A stretch of 64,000 nucleotides of DNA from Vagococcus allomyrinae. GTDB taxonomy: Bacteria; Bacillota; Bacilli; Lactobacillales; Vagococcaceae. This document shows, in pieces, positions 48,837-60,079 of the stretch. Both the position numbers and the translations under genes were made by a program. Location: positions 245,038 through 309,037 of the forward strand of contig NZ_JAEEGA010000005.1 of assembly GCF_017829975.1 (NCBI RefSeq). Reading direction: 5' to 3'. The number at the start of each line of letters is the position of its first letter. Positions within the stretch are counted from its first letter, which is position 1. The notes under the pieces are model-generated. The model did not search any database. It was not told the DNA's origin and worked only from the letters and a program-made list of their open reading frames with translations.

Positions 48837-49556
48837 ATGACACCAGAACAATTTAGACAAGCACTTAAAGAAAAAGGGATTGAGCTGACAGATACACAAA
48901 TGGCTCAATTTGCTAACTATTTTACTTTGTTAGTGGAATGGAACGAAAAGATGAACTTAACCGCCATTACGGAAGAGTCTGAGGTTTATTTAAAACATTT
49001 TTATGATTCTTTAACGTTGGCCTTTACCAATGATTTTGCTAAAGAAGCCTTTACGTTATGTGATGTGGGGTCAGGGGCAGGTTTTCCAAGCATCCCTTTA
49101 AAGATTGCTTTTCCAAATAGTCAGGTGACGATTGTTGATTCTTTAAATAAGCGGATTAGCTTTTTAACGACTTTGAGTCAATCGTTAGGGTTAGAGGGGG
49201 TTCACCTCTACCATGATCGGGCGGAAACTTTTGGTCAAAACAAACAATTTCGGGAAAGTTTTGACTATGTTACGGCACGAGCGGTGGCTCGTCTCAATGT
49301 TCTGGCGGAATTATGTTTACCTTTAGTGAAAAAAGATGGCTACTTTTTAGCCATGAAGGCAGCTAAAAGTGATGAGGAATTAGTTGAAGCTAAAAAGGCG
49401 ATTGCCCTTCTAGGGGGGAAAGTGGCCAAAGAAGAAGATGTGACATTGCCGATTACCCATGATACACGGCATGTGGTGACGATTGTCAAGAAAAAAGAAA
49501 CACCTAATAAGTATCCTCGTAAACCGGGGACGCCGAACAAACAGCCGTTGAAATAG
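48837..49556 (+). CDS. rsmG: 16S rRNA methyltransferase RsmG
   Basis: RsmG methylates N7 of G527 in 16S rRNA. The 239-residue protein has the SAM motif [15 protein letters not shown] and the basic tail [16 protein letters not shown]. The frame is open back to 48750, but AAAGGAAATC before the ATG at 48837 fixes the start. It lies just upstream of parA-parB as in many Firmicutes. noc, which often sits here, is absent. Confidence 0.97.
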   Translation: MTPEQFRQALKEKGIELTDTQMAQFANYFTLLVEWNEKMNLTAITEESEVYLKHFYDSLTLAFTNDFAKEAFTLCDVGSGAGFPSIPLKIAFPNSQVTIVDSLNKRISFLTTLSQSLGLEGVHLYHDRAETFGQNKQFRESFDYVTARAVARLNVLAELCLPLVKKDGYFLAMKAAKSDEELVEAKKAIALLGGKVAKEEDVTLPITHDTRHVVTIVKKKETPNKYPRKPGTPNKQPLK

Positions 49557-49714
49557 GACAAAGAGACAGAGAAAAATTAACGTATTTATGATACAATAGG
49601 AACATTGAGAAATCCTTGAACTACACAAGTCCAGATCGTCATCACTAGCTCTTTGAGGAATGAATTGACTGGAGTCGTGTAGATAAATTGTGAGAAAGAA
49701 TCGGAGGAAAAAGC

Positions 49715-50482
49715 ATGGCACGGATTATTTCGGTGGCGAACCAAAAGGGCGGTGTTGGCAAAACCACTACAACAGTAAACTTAGGTGCTTCGCTTGCGTT
49801 TTACGGTAAAAAAGTGTTATTGATAGATATTGACGCACAGGGAAATGCAACAAGTGGAATTGGAGTCAGAAAATCAGATGTTGATAAGGATATTTACGAT
49901 GTCCTAGTTAATGAGCATCCTATGGCTGAGGTGATTCATCACACGACTCGTGATCAACTGGATATTGTGCCGGCGACGATTCAATTAGCAGGAGCGGAAA
50001 TTGAGTTAACCCCAATGATGGCTCGTGAATCACGTTTAAAGAGTGCGATTAAGGATGTGGCAGATTTGTACGATTATATATTAATCGACTGTCCACCCTC
50101 TCTCGGTCACCTAACAATCAATGCTTTTACAGCTAGTGATTCGATCTTGATTCCCGTTCAGTGTGAATATTATGCTTTGGAAGGATTGAGTCAGTTGCTT
50201 AATACGGTTCGTCTTGTCCAAAAACATTTTAATCCTGACTTGCGTATTGAAGGAGTGTTATTAACGATGTATGATGCTCGGACGAATCTAGGGTCTGAAG
50301 TGGTTGAAGAGGTTCGCAAGTATTTTAGAGAACGAGTGTATGATACGATTATTCCGAGAAATGTCCGACTATCAGAAGCGCCAAGTCATGGGTTGTCAAT
50401 TATTGATTACGATCCCCGTTCACGAGGTGCTGAAGTTTATCAAGCATTAGCAAAGGAAGTGTTAGCACATGAGCAAAAATAG
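49715..50482 (+). CDS. parA: Chromosome segregation ATPase ParA (Soj)
   Basis: ParA forms ATP-dependent dimers on DNA and moves origins with ParB. The deviant Walker A is KGGVGKTT (11-18), and later motifs are DIDAQGNATSG and LIDCPPSLG. Length 255 is normal for a chromosomal Soj. GGAGGAAAAAGC precedes the ATG. Its end overlaps parB by 14 bases. A long imperfect inverted repeat (CTACAC...GTGTAG, about 49621-49683) lies in its leader. Confidence 0.97.
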   Translation: MARIISVANQKGGVGKTTTTVNLGASLAFYGKKVLLIDIDAQGNATSGIGVRKSDVDKDIYDVLVNEHPMAEVIHHTTRDQLDIVPATIQLAGAEIELTPMMARESRLKSAIKDVADLYDYILIDCPPSLGHLTINAFTASDSILIPVQCEYYALEGLSQLLNTVRLVQKHFNPDLRIEGVLLTMYDARTNLGSEVVEEVRKYFRERVYDTIIPRNVRLSEAPSHGLSIIDYDPRSRGAEVYQALAKEVLAHEQK

Positions 50483-51362
50483 TAAAGGGTTAGGTCGTGG
50501 CATAGATGCGTTATTCCAAGACTTTGCTAGTTTGGAAGAAGTTGATGTCCAAAAAGAAGAAATCGTTGATCTTGATTTAGGAGAACTACGCCCCAATCCT
50601 TATCAGCCTCGAAAAACCTTTGATGAAGCAGCCCTTCAAGAACTAGCCCAATCGATTAAGCAATCCGGTGTTTTTCAACCGATTATTGTCCGCAAGTCGG
50701 ATGTAAAAGGCTATGAAATTATTGCTGGTGAGCGTCGTTTTAGAGCGTCGAAATTAGCTGGGAAAGAAAATATCCCGGCAATTGTCAGAGAATTTGACGA
50801 AGCGGCGATGATGCAAATCGCTGTCCTGGAAAATTTACAGCGTGAAGATTTAAGTCCGCTAGAAGAAGCAGAAGCTTATGACATGCTGATGAAAAATTTA
50901 AAATTAACCCAAGTTGAGTTGTCAGAACGTTTAGGAAAAAGCCGTCCGTATATTGCCAATCATTTACGTCTACTGACATTGCCAAAAGGGGTCAAAGAAT
51001 TATTGCAAGCTGAGCAGTTGTCAATGGGACAAGCCCGTACGTTATTGGGCTTGAAAAATCGCGAATTAATGGCAGAAGTAGCGGCTAAGGCGATTAAAGA
51101 AAGTTTAACAGTTCGTCAGTTGGAGCAACTGGTCTCAGAGATGAACGATCAAAAAGTAGCTCCAAAGAAAAAAGTCAAAAAAGAAGGCCAAGCTAAACCT
51201 TATTACATTCGTGAGAGTGAAGAACGTCTCATGGATAAGTTTGGCACCTCTGTGTTGATTCAAGAAAAAGAGGGGAAAGGCAAGATTGAGATTGAGTACT
51301 TGTCTGCAGATGATTTGACACGAATTTTGGATATTTTAGAGATTAAGTTTGATGAACAATAA
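50469..51362 (+). CDS. parB: Chromosome partitioning protein ParB (Spo0J)
   Basis: ParB binds parS, spreads as a CTP-loaded clamp and works with ParA. The 297-residue protein has LGRGIDALF at its start, the CTP-binding box GERRFRASKLAG, a helix-turn-helix (TQVELSERLGKSRPYIANHLRLL) and a C-terminal dimer domain. The two parS copies at 30.4 and 32.3 kb are its likely targets. Confidence 0.96.
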   Translation: MSKNSKGLGRGIDALFQDFASLEEVDVQKEEIVDLDLGELRPNPYQPRKTFDEAALQELAQSIKQSGVFQPIIVRKSDVKGYEIIAGERRFRASKLAGKENIPAIVREFDEAAMMQIAVLENLQREDLSPLEEAEAYDMLMKNLKLTQVELSERLGKSRPYIANHLRLLTLPKGVKELLQAEQLSMGQARTLLGLKNRELMAEVAAKAIKESLTVRQLEQLVSEMNDQKVAPKKKVKKEGQAKPYYIRESEERLMDKFGTSVLIQEKEGKGKIEIEYLSADDLTRILDILEIKFDEQ

Positions 51363-51381
51363 AGATAAGTGAGGGAAATCC

Positions 51382-51567
51382 ATGTATGATTTAGGCGATC
51401 TTGTCGAGATGAAAAAACCTCATGCGTGCAAAGCCAATCAGTGGGAAATTATTCGCATGGGAATGGACATCAAAATCAAGTGTACGAACTGTGGTCACAT
51501 TGTGATGCTACCTCGTCGTGATTTTGATAAAAAAATGAAAAAAGTCTTGGTAAAAAAAGGCGAGTAA
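51382..51567 (+). CDS. DUF951-family protein
   Basis: The 61-residue protein has VEMKKPHACKANQWEIIRMGMDIKIKCTNCGH, with a lone Cys plus a CxxC pair that may bind zinc. This family is regularly found between parB and ychF in Firmicutes. Its function is unknown. AGTGAGGG lies before the ATG. Confidence 0.9.
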   Translation: MYDLGDLVEMKKPHACKANQWEIIRMGMDIKIKCTNCGHIVMLPRRDFDKKMKKVLVKKGE

Positions 51568-51656
51568 GAACCTGTTAGAATAGAGGAAAGTTGTTCTCGT
51601 TCTCTGTTCTAATCGGCGTTTCTAACTATTTTAAGATGAAAGAGTGAATGTAAACT

Positions 51657-52757
51657 ATGGCATTAACAGCTGGTATTGTGGGGCTTCCGAACGTTGGCAA
51701 GTCGACCTTATTCAATGCAATTACAAAAGCCGGAGTCGAAGCGGCAAATTATCCCTTCGCGACAATTGATCCCAATGTAGGGATGGTTGAAGTTCCAGAT
51801 GAACGTTTAGATGAACTAACAAAATTAGTACAACCTAAAAAAACAGTCCCAACGACCTTTGAATTTACGGATATTGCCGGAATTGTTAAGGGGGCAAGTC
51901 AAGGTGAAGGGCTAGGAAATAAATTTTTAAGCCACATTCGCCAAGTTGACGCTATTTGTCACGTTGTCCGTTGTTTTGATGATGAAAATATTACTCACGT
52001 AGAGGGGCGGATTGATCCTCTTGGAGATATTGAAACGATTAATTTAGAACTGGTTTTGGCTGATTTAGAATCCATTGATAAACGTTATACTCGAGTGAGT
52101 AAAATTGCTCGAACTAAAGACAAGGAAGCGGTGGCGGAATTAACCATTCTTGATAAAATAAAACCTGTTTTAGAAGCAGGCCGTTCGGCTAGAACAATTG
52201 AATTTACTGATGAAGAGCAAGACTATGTTAAAAGCCTATTTCTACTAACAACTAAACCGATTCTTTATGTGGCTAACGTTGCTGAGGATGAGGTAAGCGA
52301 TACGGAAAATAATGCTTATGTGAAACAAGTTCGTGAATTTGCTTCAACGGAAAATTCTCAAGTTATTGTGGTGAGTGCTCGTGCCGAGGAAGAAATCGCT
52401 GAACTGGACGATGAAGATAAGGCGGAGTTTTTGGAAGCCTTGGGAATCGAAGAGTCTGGTTTGGATCAATTAATAAAAGCAGCCTATGATTTGTTAGGCT
52501 TTGCTACTTATTTCACAGCAGGTGTCCAAGAGGTTCGTGCCTGGACCTTTAAGAAAGGCATGAAAGCTCCTCAGTGTGCAGGTGTCATTCATACGGACTT
52601 TGAACGTGGTTTTATTCGCGCTGAGACAGTTTCTTACGAGGACTTAAAACAGTATGGCAGTATGGCAGCCGCTAAAGAAGCTGGACGTGTCCGTTTGGAA
52701 GGGAAAGAATACGTCGTTCAAGATGGCGATGTGATGTTATTCCGTTTTAACGTTTAA
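51657..52757 (+). CDS. ychF: Redox-regulated ATPase YchF
   Basis: YchF is an Obg-family P-loop protein that prefers ATP and binds ribosomes. Motifs are GLPNVGKST (8-16), the switch region NYPFATIDPNVG and a C-terminal TGS domain with DVMLFRFNV. Length 366 is standard. Confidence 0.97.
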   Translation: MALTAGIVGLPNVGKSTLFNAITKAGVEAANYPFATIDPNVGMVEVPDERLDELTKLVQPKKTVPTTFEFTDIAGIVKGASQGEGLGNKFLSHIRQVDAICHVVRCFDDENITHVEGRIDPLGDIETINLELVLADLESIDKRYTRVSKIARTKDKEAVAELTILDKIKPVLEAGRSARTIEFTDEEQDYVKSLFLLTTKPILYVANVAEDEVSDTENNAYVKQVREFASTENSQVIVVSARAEEEIAELDDEDKAEFLEALGIEESGLDQLIKAAYDLLGFATYFTAGVQEVRAWTFKKGMKAPQCAGVIHTDFERGFIRAETVSYEDLKQYGSMAAAKEAGRVRLEGKEYVVQDGDVMLFRFNV

Positions 52758-52822
52758 GAGACTGACGACAAAAATCTTGTCTGTTGCTAAATTAATTTGG
52801 CAGGCAAAGGGGAGGGATTTTT

Positions 52823-53518
52823 TTGGAAGAATTAGAATTGCGAGAAACAGTCGCTAAAAACCGCGAATTGGAAGGCCAATTAACGAAGCGTAATGAACAA
52901 TATATTTTTGATTTGAAAAAATCATTGGCTGCAGCTAATTTATCAGAAGAGTTACAAGCAATTGCTTTAAGTGGTATTTTGCCAGAATTAGTTGAAGGTC
53001 AAAAAACAGGAAAAACCGCCCGTCAATTGTTTGGCACGGTAGGGGAACGGACTGAGGCTATCTTAGCTGCACCGGCTCCTGATAGAGAAGGCACAAAGTA
53101 CGAGATGTGGTTAGATAACTCATTGCTTATTTTTGTTTTCATGACAGTCTTTATGACAGGTGTTATGCCACTGTTGACAAAGAATGTCGCCACTAGTCAA
53201 CAACAGGGGTTAATCAGTATTTTAATTGGTTCAATCTCTGGTGGTTATGCCTTTTACTTGATTCATAAAAAAATCTACATATACGATCGCCCAGGAGCAG
53301 ATCAAACAGGTCGCCCCGGTGGTTTTAAATCAATCCTAATAATGATTGGGATTATGTTGGTTTGGATATTTGTCTTTATGTTATCAGCGTTTATTCCTGC
53401 AGTGGTCAATCCGGTCTTGGATCCAACGATTAATATTATCCTAGGAGCAGCGGCATTTGGTTTACGTTATTACCTAAAGAAAAAATATAACATTCGAGGC
53501 AGTATTTTGCAGCGATAA
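52823..53518 (+). CDS. DUF1129-family membrane protein
   Basis: The 231-residue protein has a soluble N-terminal half with a helical part (residues 1-80) and about four membrane segments (from LLIFVFMTVFMTGVMPLL on). It matches the DUF1129 family found after ychF in Lactobacillales. Function is unknown. It starts with TTG at 52823 after GGGAGGG. Confidence 0.85.
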   Translation: MEELELRETVAKNRELEGQLTKRNEQYIFDLKKSLAAANLSEELQAIALSGILPELVEGQKTGKTARQLFGTVGERTEAILAAPAPDREGTKYEMWLDNSLLIFVFMTVFMTGVMPLLTKNVATSQQQGLISILIGSISGGYAFYLIHKKIYIYDRPGADQTGRPGGFKSILIMIGIMLVWIFVFMLSAFIPAVVNPVLDPTINIILGAAAFGLRYYLKKKYNIRGSILQR

Positions 53519-53530
53519 CTAACTATTAGG

Positions 53531-53558
53531 AAACCTCGTCAAATGATGAGGTTTTTTT
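53531..53558 (+). terminator. Terminator after the DUF1129 gene
   Basis: AAACCTC and GAGGTTT arms close a small stem, followed by TTTTTT. Confidence 0.85.
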
Positions 53559-53750
53559 GATAAAAGAAAATATCATCATCTTATTGACGACCGTCTGGGT
53601 ATTGATTTTGACTATACTTAAGAGATTGGGATTAGTTGAGAGCGCCTCAAGTGAGAAAATGATGATAAACGTTGTAAAATAGGGTGCAATCATTGACAGA
53701 AGTAATTTTCTTTGATAAGTTTGTAATTAAAAAATAAAACAGAGGAGTGA

Positions 53751-55244
<1,494 letters not shown>

Positions 55245-55250
55245 TACGTG

Positions 55251-55283
55251 AAAGATGCTGAATTTTTTTCAGTGTCTTTTTTT
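55251..55283 (+). terminator. Terminator of guaB
   Basis: AAAGATGCTGAA and TTCAGTGTCTTT form a 12-bp stem with two G-U pairs and a TTTTTTT tail. Confidence 0.88.
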
Positions 55284-55373
55284 GATAATTCTAAAAGCAT
55301 TTTAATGTCAAGGTGACTTTGAGTGCTGCTATGAGAATATGCAAAACCAGTAAAGCCCATATTTTTTGGCGCT

Positions 55374-56786
55374 TTACTGGTTAGGGATATCTTGCCGATT
55401 AGTTGAAGAATAATAAACAGTTAGTGGTTTGGGTGTGGTTTGCAATAGATCTGAAATGGTGACAAAGCGATAGCCGTCCTTTTGAAGATCTGTAATCAGT
55501 TTTTCCAAAGCATCAGCTGTTTCTTGGTGAATATCATGCATTAGGATAATGCTATCAGCCCCAATGGTGGTTTTAATTTCAGTGTCAATTTTTTTACTAT
55601 CTTTAGTCTTCCAATCCAAGGAGTCAACTGACCAGTTAATTAAAGGAAGGCCAATGGCAACGGCTGTTTCATAATTAAAACTGCCATAAGGCGGTCGCAC
55701 GTATTCTGGTAATACACCGCTAGCTTTGAAAATGGCTGCTTGAGTCCGATTGATTTGTTGCCGAGCGTCTTCAATGGATAGATCAGTTAATTTTGGATGA
55801 CTATAGGAGTGATTAGCCAGTTCATGGCCGTCATCTGCTATTGTTTTTACTAAATCGGGAAATTTCTCGACTTGTTGTCCGAGCATAAAAAAAGTTGCGG
55901 GTGTTTTTTTCTTTTTTAGTATAGCTAAAATTGCAGGCGTTGTTTTATCACTGGGGCCATCATCGAAAGTTAGTGCCACGACTTTTGATTGTGGGACGAC
56001 TGTTTCGATCGGTGTTTCTTTTAGATAATGACTACTGATAAAATCTGGATTTAGAAAGCGCCCAACTTGTTCATAGTTAATGGTATAAGTATTGATATAA
56101 GCATTTTTCTGATGAAAAGGAATGGTAATTTTCGAGTCACCATAAGTAAAGTCTGTTTGAGTGGCTAATAGTTGTGGTAAAGCCAAAATTTTTTCAATGT
56201 CTTTTTTGCTGTCTTTCGCTGCGGCTAAAAGTTCTTCCTGAATATTGCGACTGAGTTTTGATAGATTTTGTTGATTAATGAAGATATCTCCTAAGGTAAG
56301 TTTATTGCCTGTTAATTGATTGATTAAGGTTTTTTCTTTAAGCGGCTGAGTGGATTCTTCCCATTTCTTTTTTTCTTTGCTCCAATCATACTGTTTTTTT
56401 TCATATTCGTAAAAGGTTACATTTTGTTGAGTGTTTTTTACTTTTGCAGATAGAACTGTTTTTGTAGGGGTTGCTTTATCTTTGTTTTTTATGAGAGAAT
56501 CTGCTAGTTTAGCCATGTCTTCTTGAACATCTTTAATCATTGTTGCTTGGCTGTCGGTTGGCACCATCAAAAACATGTCACTATCATCTTGAGTTGATTC
56601 AACTAGGGAGTGAGACGGATTTTCGCTAGCTTCCTGCTTAATTTCTTTTATTAGTTGTTTTTCACTAGTTCTGAATTGTTCAATCGCTAATTTTTTTTGA
56701 TTTTTAATGAAATATGAGCCGTAAATTATTATTAATGCACATAAGGCAAGGGTAATTAAAATCTTTCGTTTATTTTTCATCGGCAT
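55374..56786 (-). CDS. PgdA-like peptidoglycan/polysaccharide deacetylase
   Basis: This 470-residue membrane-anchored protein has one N-terminal helix (RKILITLALCALIIIYGSYF), a middle domain with DUF3298-like sequence, and a C-terminal NodB deacetylase. Metal-site motifs are VVALTFDDGPSD and ELANHSYSHP. It probably removes acetyl groups from cell-wall GlcNAc and so raises lysozyme resistance. GGAAAAC fits the ATG at 56786 (two codons before the next ATG). The exact substrate is inferred. Confidence 0.87.
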   Translation of the reverse strand: MPMKNKRKILITLALCALIIIYGSYFIKNQKKLAIEQFRTSEKQLIKEIKQEASENPSHSLVESTQDDSDMFLMVPTDSQATMIKDVQEDMAKLADSLIKNKDKATPTKTVLSAKVKNTQQNVTFYEYEKKQYDWSKEKKKWEESTQPLKEKTLINQLTGNKLTLGDIFINQQNLSKLSRNIQEELLAAAKDSKKDIEKILALPQLLATQTDFTYGDSKITIPFHQKNAYINTYTINYEQVGRFLNPDFISSHYLKETPIETVVPQSKVVALTFDDGPSDKTTPAILAILKKKKTPATFFMLGQQVEKFPDLVKTIADDGHELANHSYSHPKLTDLSIEDARQQINRTQAAIFKASGVLPEYVRPPYGSFNYETAVAIGLPLINWSVDSLDWKTKDSKKIDTEIKTTIGADSIILMHDIHQETADALEKLITDLQKDGYRFVTISDLLQTTPKPLTVYYSSTNRQDIPNQ

Positions 56787-56885
56787 GTTTTCCTTTATTT
56801 GATTACTATACAATCAGTGTAATGTTTTTGTTACGTTATTGCAACAAATTATACCCGATTGTAATCAAAAAAATGCCAATTAAAA

Positions 56886-56911
56886 CAGGGTGGGACATCA
56901 GTCCCACCCTG
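56886..56911 (-). terminator. Terminator of serS
   Basis: CAGGGTGGGAC and GTCCCACCCTG form a perfect 11-bp stem around ATCA, followed by TTTTAATT on the minus strand. Confidence 0.88.
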
Positions 56912-57041
56912 CTACAGTTTTATGAAGGTTTTGCGTTTTTTAACTCTAGATAGCGATTGTTATTCGTTAGTCTCAGGAATAACGTTGTAGTCCAATTAGT
57001 ATAAAGAGGCGCAAAAGTTGTGAAATGCTCGGTGCTAAGTT

Positions 57042-58319
57042 TTAATTTTTAGTGATAATTGTCAGACCACCCATATAAGGAATAAGCACTTCTGGGACAG
57101 TGACACTACCATCTGCATTTTGATAATTTTCTAAAATTGCTGCCACGGTTCTGCCGACTGCTAAACCAGAGCCGTTCAGTGTGTGAGCGAATTGTAGTTT
57201 ACCGTCAGCATTACGATAGCGAATTTTTGCTCGGCGAGCTTGAAAGTCTTCACAGTTAGAACAAGAGCTTATTTCACGGTACACGTCTTGAGCTGGAATC
57301 CAAACTTCTAAGTCGTATGTTTTGGCTGCTGCAAATCCCATATCGCCAGTTGAAAGTGTCATGACGCGGTATGGCAAATTCAGTTTTTGTAAAATAGCCT
57401 CGGCGTTTGCTGTCATTTTTTCTAATTCATCGTAAGAGTGTTCAGGCTCTGTAAATTTGACCATCTCTACTTTGTTAAATTGGTGTAAGCGAATAAGGCC
57501 GCGAGTATCACGTCCAGCGCTACCGGCCTCAGACCTGAAAGATGGGCTTAAGGCTGTAAAGTAAATCGGTAATTCTTCATGAGGAATGATTTCATCTCGA
57601 TAAAAGTTAGTCAAAGGAACTTCTGATGTGGGGATCAATGTTAGATCAGTGTCGGCTATTTGGAAAACATCTTCTTTAAATTTAGGAAATTGACTAGTAC
57701 CGTACATTGAAGTGCTATTGACGAGATAAGGTGTCATCATTTCTTGATAACCATGTTCAGTAGTATGAGTGTCCAGCATAAAGTTGTAGATGGCACGTTC
57801 TAAGCGAGCCCCGATGCCTTTATAAAAAACGAAACGGCTACCAGACACTTTTGCCCCTCTTTCAAAATCAAGAATGTCCAAATTTTCGGCAATTTCCCAG
57901 TGAGGTTTTGCTTCAAACTCAAAGATTCTAGGGTATCCCCATGTGCGAGCTTCCACGTTATCTTCTTCGTCAACACCGATTGGGACAGAATCATTTGGGA
58001 TGTTCGGTAAATTATCCGCAATTTCCGCAATGCGTTCGTCGACATTTGCAAGTTCCGCATCCAATTCTTTAATTAAGGTCCCAACAGCTTTCATTTGATC
58101 AATTTTACCTTGGGCGTCTTCTTTATTTCGCTTTAATTGAGAAATTTCTTCAGAAACTGTGTTGCGTAATTTCTTTTGTTCTTCTACCTCCACTAATAAT
58201 TCACGGCGGCGTTTGTCCAGTTCCATAAAGGTGACCATTGTTTCTTGTGTAACCCCACGAGTGCTCAGTTTTTTAGTGATTTCGTCAAAATGTTGACGAA
58301 TTTCTTTAATGTCTAACAT
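57042..58319 (-). CDS. serS: Seryl-tRNA synthetase
   Basis: SerS charges tRNA-Ser. The 425-residue class II enzyme has the N-terminal coiled-coil arm (about 30-110) that grips tRNA-Ser, motif 2 in [21 protein letters not shown] and motif 3 in [21 protein letters not shown]. It is preceded by a T-box leader. Confidence 0.98.
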   Translation of the reverse strand: MLDIKEIRQHFDEITKKLSTRGVTQETMVTFMELDKRRRELLVEVEEQKKLRNTVSEEISQLKRNKEDAQGKIDQMKAVGTLIKELDAELANVDERIAEIADNLPNIPNDSVPIGVDEEDNVEARTWGYPRIFEFEAKPHWEIAENLDILDFERGAKVSGSRFVFYKGIGARLERAIYNFMLDTHTTEHGYQEMMTPYLVNSTSMYGTSQFPKFKEDVFQIADTDLTLIPTSEVPLTNFYRDEIIPHEELPIYFTALSPSFRSEAGSAGRDTRGLIRLHQFNKVEMVKFTEPEHSYDELEKMTANAEAILQKLNLPYRVMTLSTGDMGFAAAKTYDLEVWIPAQDVYREISSCSNCEDFQARRAKIRYRNADGKLQFAHTLNGSGLAVGRTVAAILENYQNADGSVTVPEVLIPYMGGLTIITKN

Positions 58320-58364
58320 CGTTATTCCTCCTCTTTTTTTGCTAGTCTTGATTTAGCAGCATCC

Positions 58365-58615
58365 ACAATAAAAAGCCTTCTCATCCATAGAGCATTTTTG
58401 CTCCTTGGGACGAAAAGGCGTAGATTCGCGGTACCACCCAAATTCAACATAACTGTTGCACTTGATTAAGGCTGCTAACGGTTGCCACCGAAATGGATTA
58501 TTTCTCCATCTACTTTACTGGGATGGACTTCCATGATTTGCTTTATTGACTTGCACTACCCGTCAACTCTCTGTAAAAGCGCCTGATGTACTTATTCCCA
58601 AACGTTATCAATATT
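58365..58615 (-). promoter_or_regulatory. T-box leader of serS (uncharged tRNA-Ser sensor)
   Basis: The minus strand has the antiterminator signature GGGTGGTACCGCG (58427-58439). A terminator with GCCTTTTC/GAGAAGGC arms and TTTTT follows (58374-58419). The stem I region lies upstream. The Ser specificity is taken from the gene it controls; I did not locate the specifier codon. Confidence 0.93.
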
Positions 58616-58624
58616 ATTTAACTT

Positions 58625-58653
58625 AGCATACCGAAAAACGATTACGCTGTCAA
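58625..58653 (-). promoter_or_regulatory. Promoter of the serS T-box transcript
   Basis: On the minus strand TTGACA (58648-58653) and TATGCT (58625-58630) are 17 bases apart, and the T-box begins just after. Confidence 0.8.
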
Positions 58654-58671
58654 CCTTTCTGTGGAAGCTGT

Positions 58672-60000
58672 CTAAAAAATATTGGAAAAGAAGTGCTTAA
58701 TGGAGCGGCTGGACAATACGAAAAAATTTGCTTTTTTAGTAGCGCCATCAGTGACCATAGAAACAGTGGTTGTCTGTTGTGCTCCATCTAAATATCCTAA
58801 GGAATCTTCTGGATAACTAACTTGCAAAGTCCCAACTTGCTGACCGGTTTTGATCGGCGCTTTAAGCCCATTATCTTTATCAAGAAGACCGTAAGTGTTC
58901 TCCATTTTAAAAGCTAAGTTTTTTTTGTTCATGTCTTTGCGGTGCCATAACTGAAGAGGATCGTTTGTCACAATTGGAACTGTAAGATCCATACCATTTG
59001 GAACATCTATGGTGTTATATCCAGGTAGGGAGCTCCCTTCAGGGTAAAGTATTTCATAAGCCCAATTGTCATAAACAAAATCCATTAATCGAGTGGTTTC
59101 TACAAAACGCAAACCACCATCACCATCAGACTCATTTGCATTCATGACGACTGTGATTACTCGCAAGTCATTTTTTACAATAGTCCCAGCAAAAGAAGCG
59201 CCAGCTAAATCAGTGGTGCCGGTTTTTAGACCATCAACACCTTCTTTATAGTAATAAAATCCAGGCAACATAAAATTCGAACTTTCTAAAAGAGTTTCCT
59301 CATCGGTCCCCTCAGCGAAAACAGCACTAGGTAACTTAGTGGTTTCAAGAAATTCAGGAAAATCATGAATTAGATGTTGAGCAACCAGAGCCACATCTTT
59401 GGCTGACATTAAGTTTTCTTCGTTTTCTTTACTGCCAGGATAAATTCGTCCTTGGGCATCTTCGTTATTGATGCCAGATGTTGAAATTAAGTAAGCATCA
59501 TCGATTCCTAAAGAGAGGGCTTTAGCACGCATGAGATCAACGAAGTCTTTTTCAGTTCCCGCTATTCGTTCTGCTAAAGCTGTCACAGCAGCGTTGGCTG
59601 AAATAATGGTACTGGCATTAAAAAGATCTCGAACGGAATATGAACTCCCTTTAACAAGTTTAACATTTGATAAGTTTAAATCTTCACTGATTTTTAGCAG
59701 ATGGTCACTGATTTCAATTTGCTCATCCCAAGAAATTTGCCCATTTTTTTCTGCTTCTAAAACAATATACAGGGTAAGTAGTTTTGTCATGGAAGCAATA
59801 GGCAGTGGTGTGTCCGCATTTTTTTCATAAAATATTTTGCCAGTCTCTGCATCGATTGCAATAGCAGCTTTGGCATTAACGTCAAAATTAGTTTCAGCAG
59901 CAGCTTTTAATGGCGTGATTAGGTTAAAACTAATCATCACCAGTGAAATGTAACAGAGGCGTTTAAGCCTAGATGGTAAGTTGATATGATTTAGATTCAT
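58672..60000 (-). CDS. dacA: D-alanyl-D-alanine carboxypeptidase (PBP5/DacA family)
   Basis: This low-mass penicillin-binding protein trims the last D-Ala from peptidoglycan stem peptides. It has a signal peptide ending near AAAETNF, the active-site motifs SMTK (Ser70-Lys73), SAN (134-136) and KTG (in DGLKTGTTD), a beta-strand C-domain and a short amphipathic tail (SRSIKHFFSNIF) for membrane binding. It follows the two-component genes in the same direction, behind a hairpin. Confidence 0.94.
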   Translation of the reverse strand: MNLNHINLPSRLKRLCYISLVMISFNLITPLKAAAETNFDVNAKAAIAIDAETGKIFYEKNADTPLPIASMTKLLTLYIVLEAEKNGQISWDEQIEISDHLLKISEDLNLSNVKLVKGSSYSVRDLFNASTIISANAAVTALAERIAGTEKDFVDLMRAKALSLGIDDAYLISTSGINNEDAQGRIYPGSKENEENLMSAKDVALVAQHLIHDFPEFLETTKLPSAVFAEGTDEETLLESSNFMLPGFYYYKEGVDGLKTGTTDLAGASFAGTIVKNDLRVITVVMNANESDGDGGLRFVETTRLMDFVYDNWAYEILYPEGSSLPGYNTIDVPNGMDLTVPIVTNDPLQLWHRKDMNKKNLAFKMENTYGLLDKDNGLKAPIKTGQQVGTLQVSYPEDSLGYLDGAQQTTTVSMVTDGATKKANFFVLSSRSIKHFFSNIF

Positions 60001-60035
60001 TTATTTCTCCTTGTGTAGACACTGTCACTGTTTAA

Positions 60036-60071
60036 AACCAACATAATTTATTTTAACGAATTATGTTGGTT
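60036..60071 (-). terminator. Hairpin between the sensor kinase and dacA
   Basis: AACCAACATAATT and AATTATGTTGGTT form a perfect 13-bp stem with a 10-base loop. Only about 35 bases remain before the dacA ATG, too few for a separate promoter, so it probably attenuates rather than ends the transcript. Confidence 0.7.
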
Positions 60072-60079
60072 GTGGCAAT

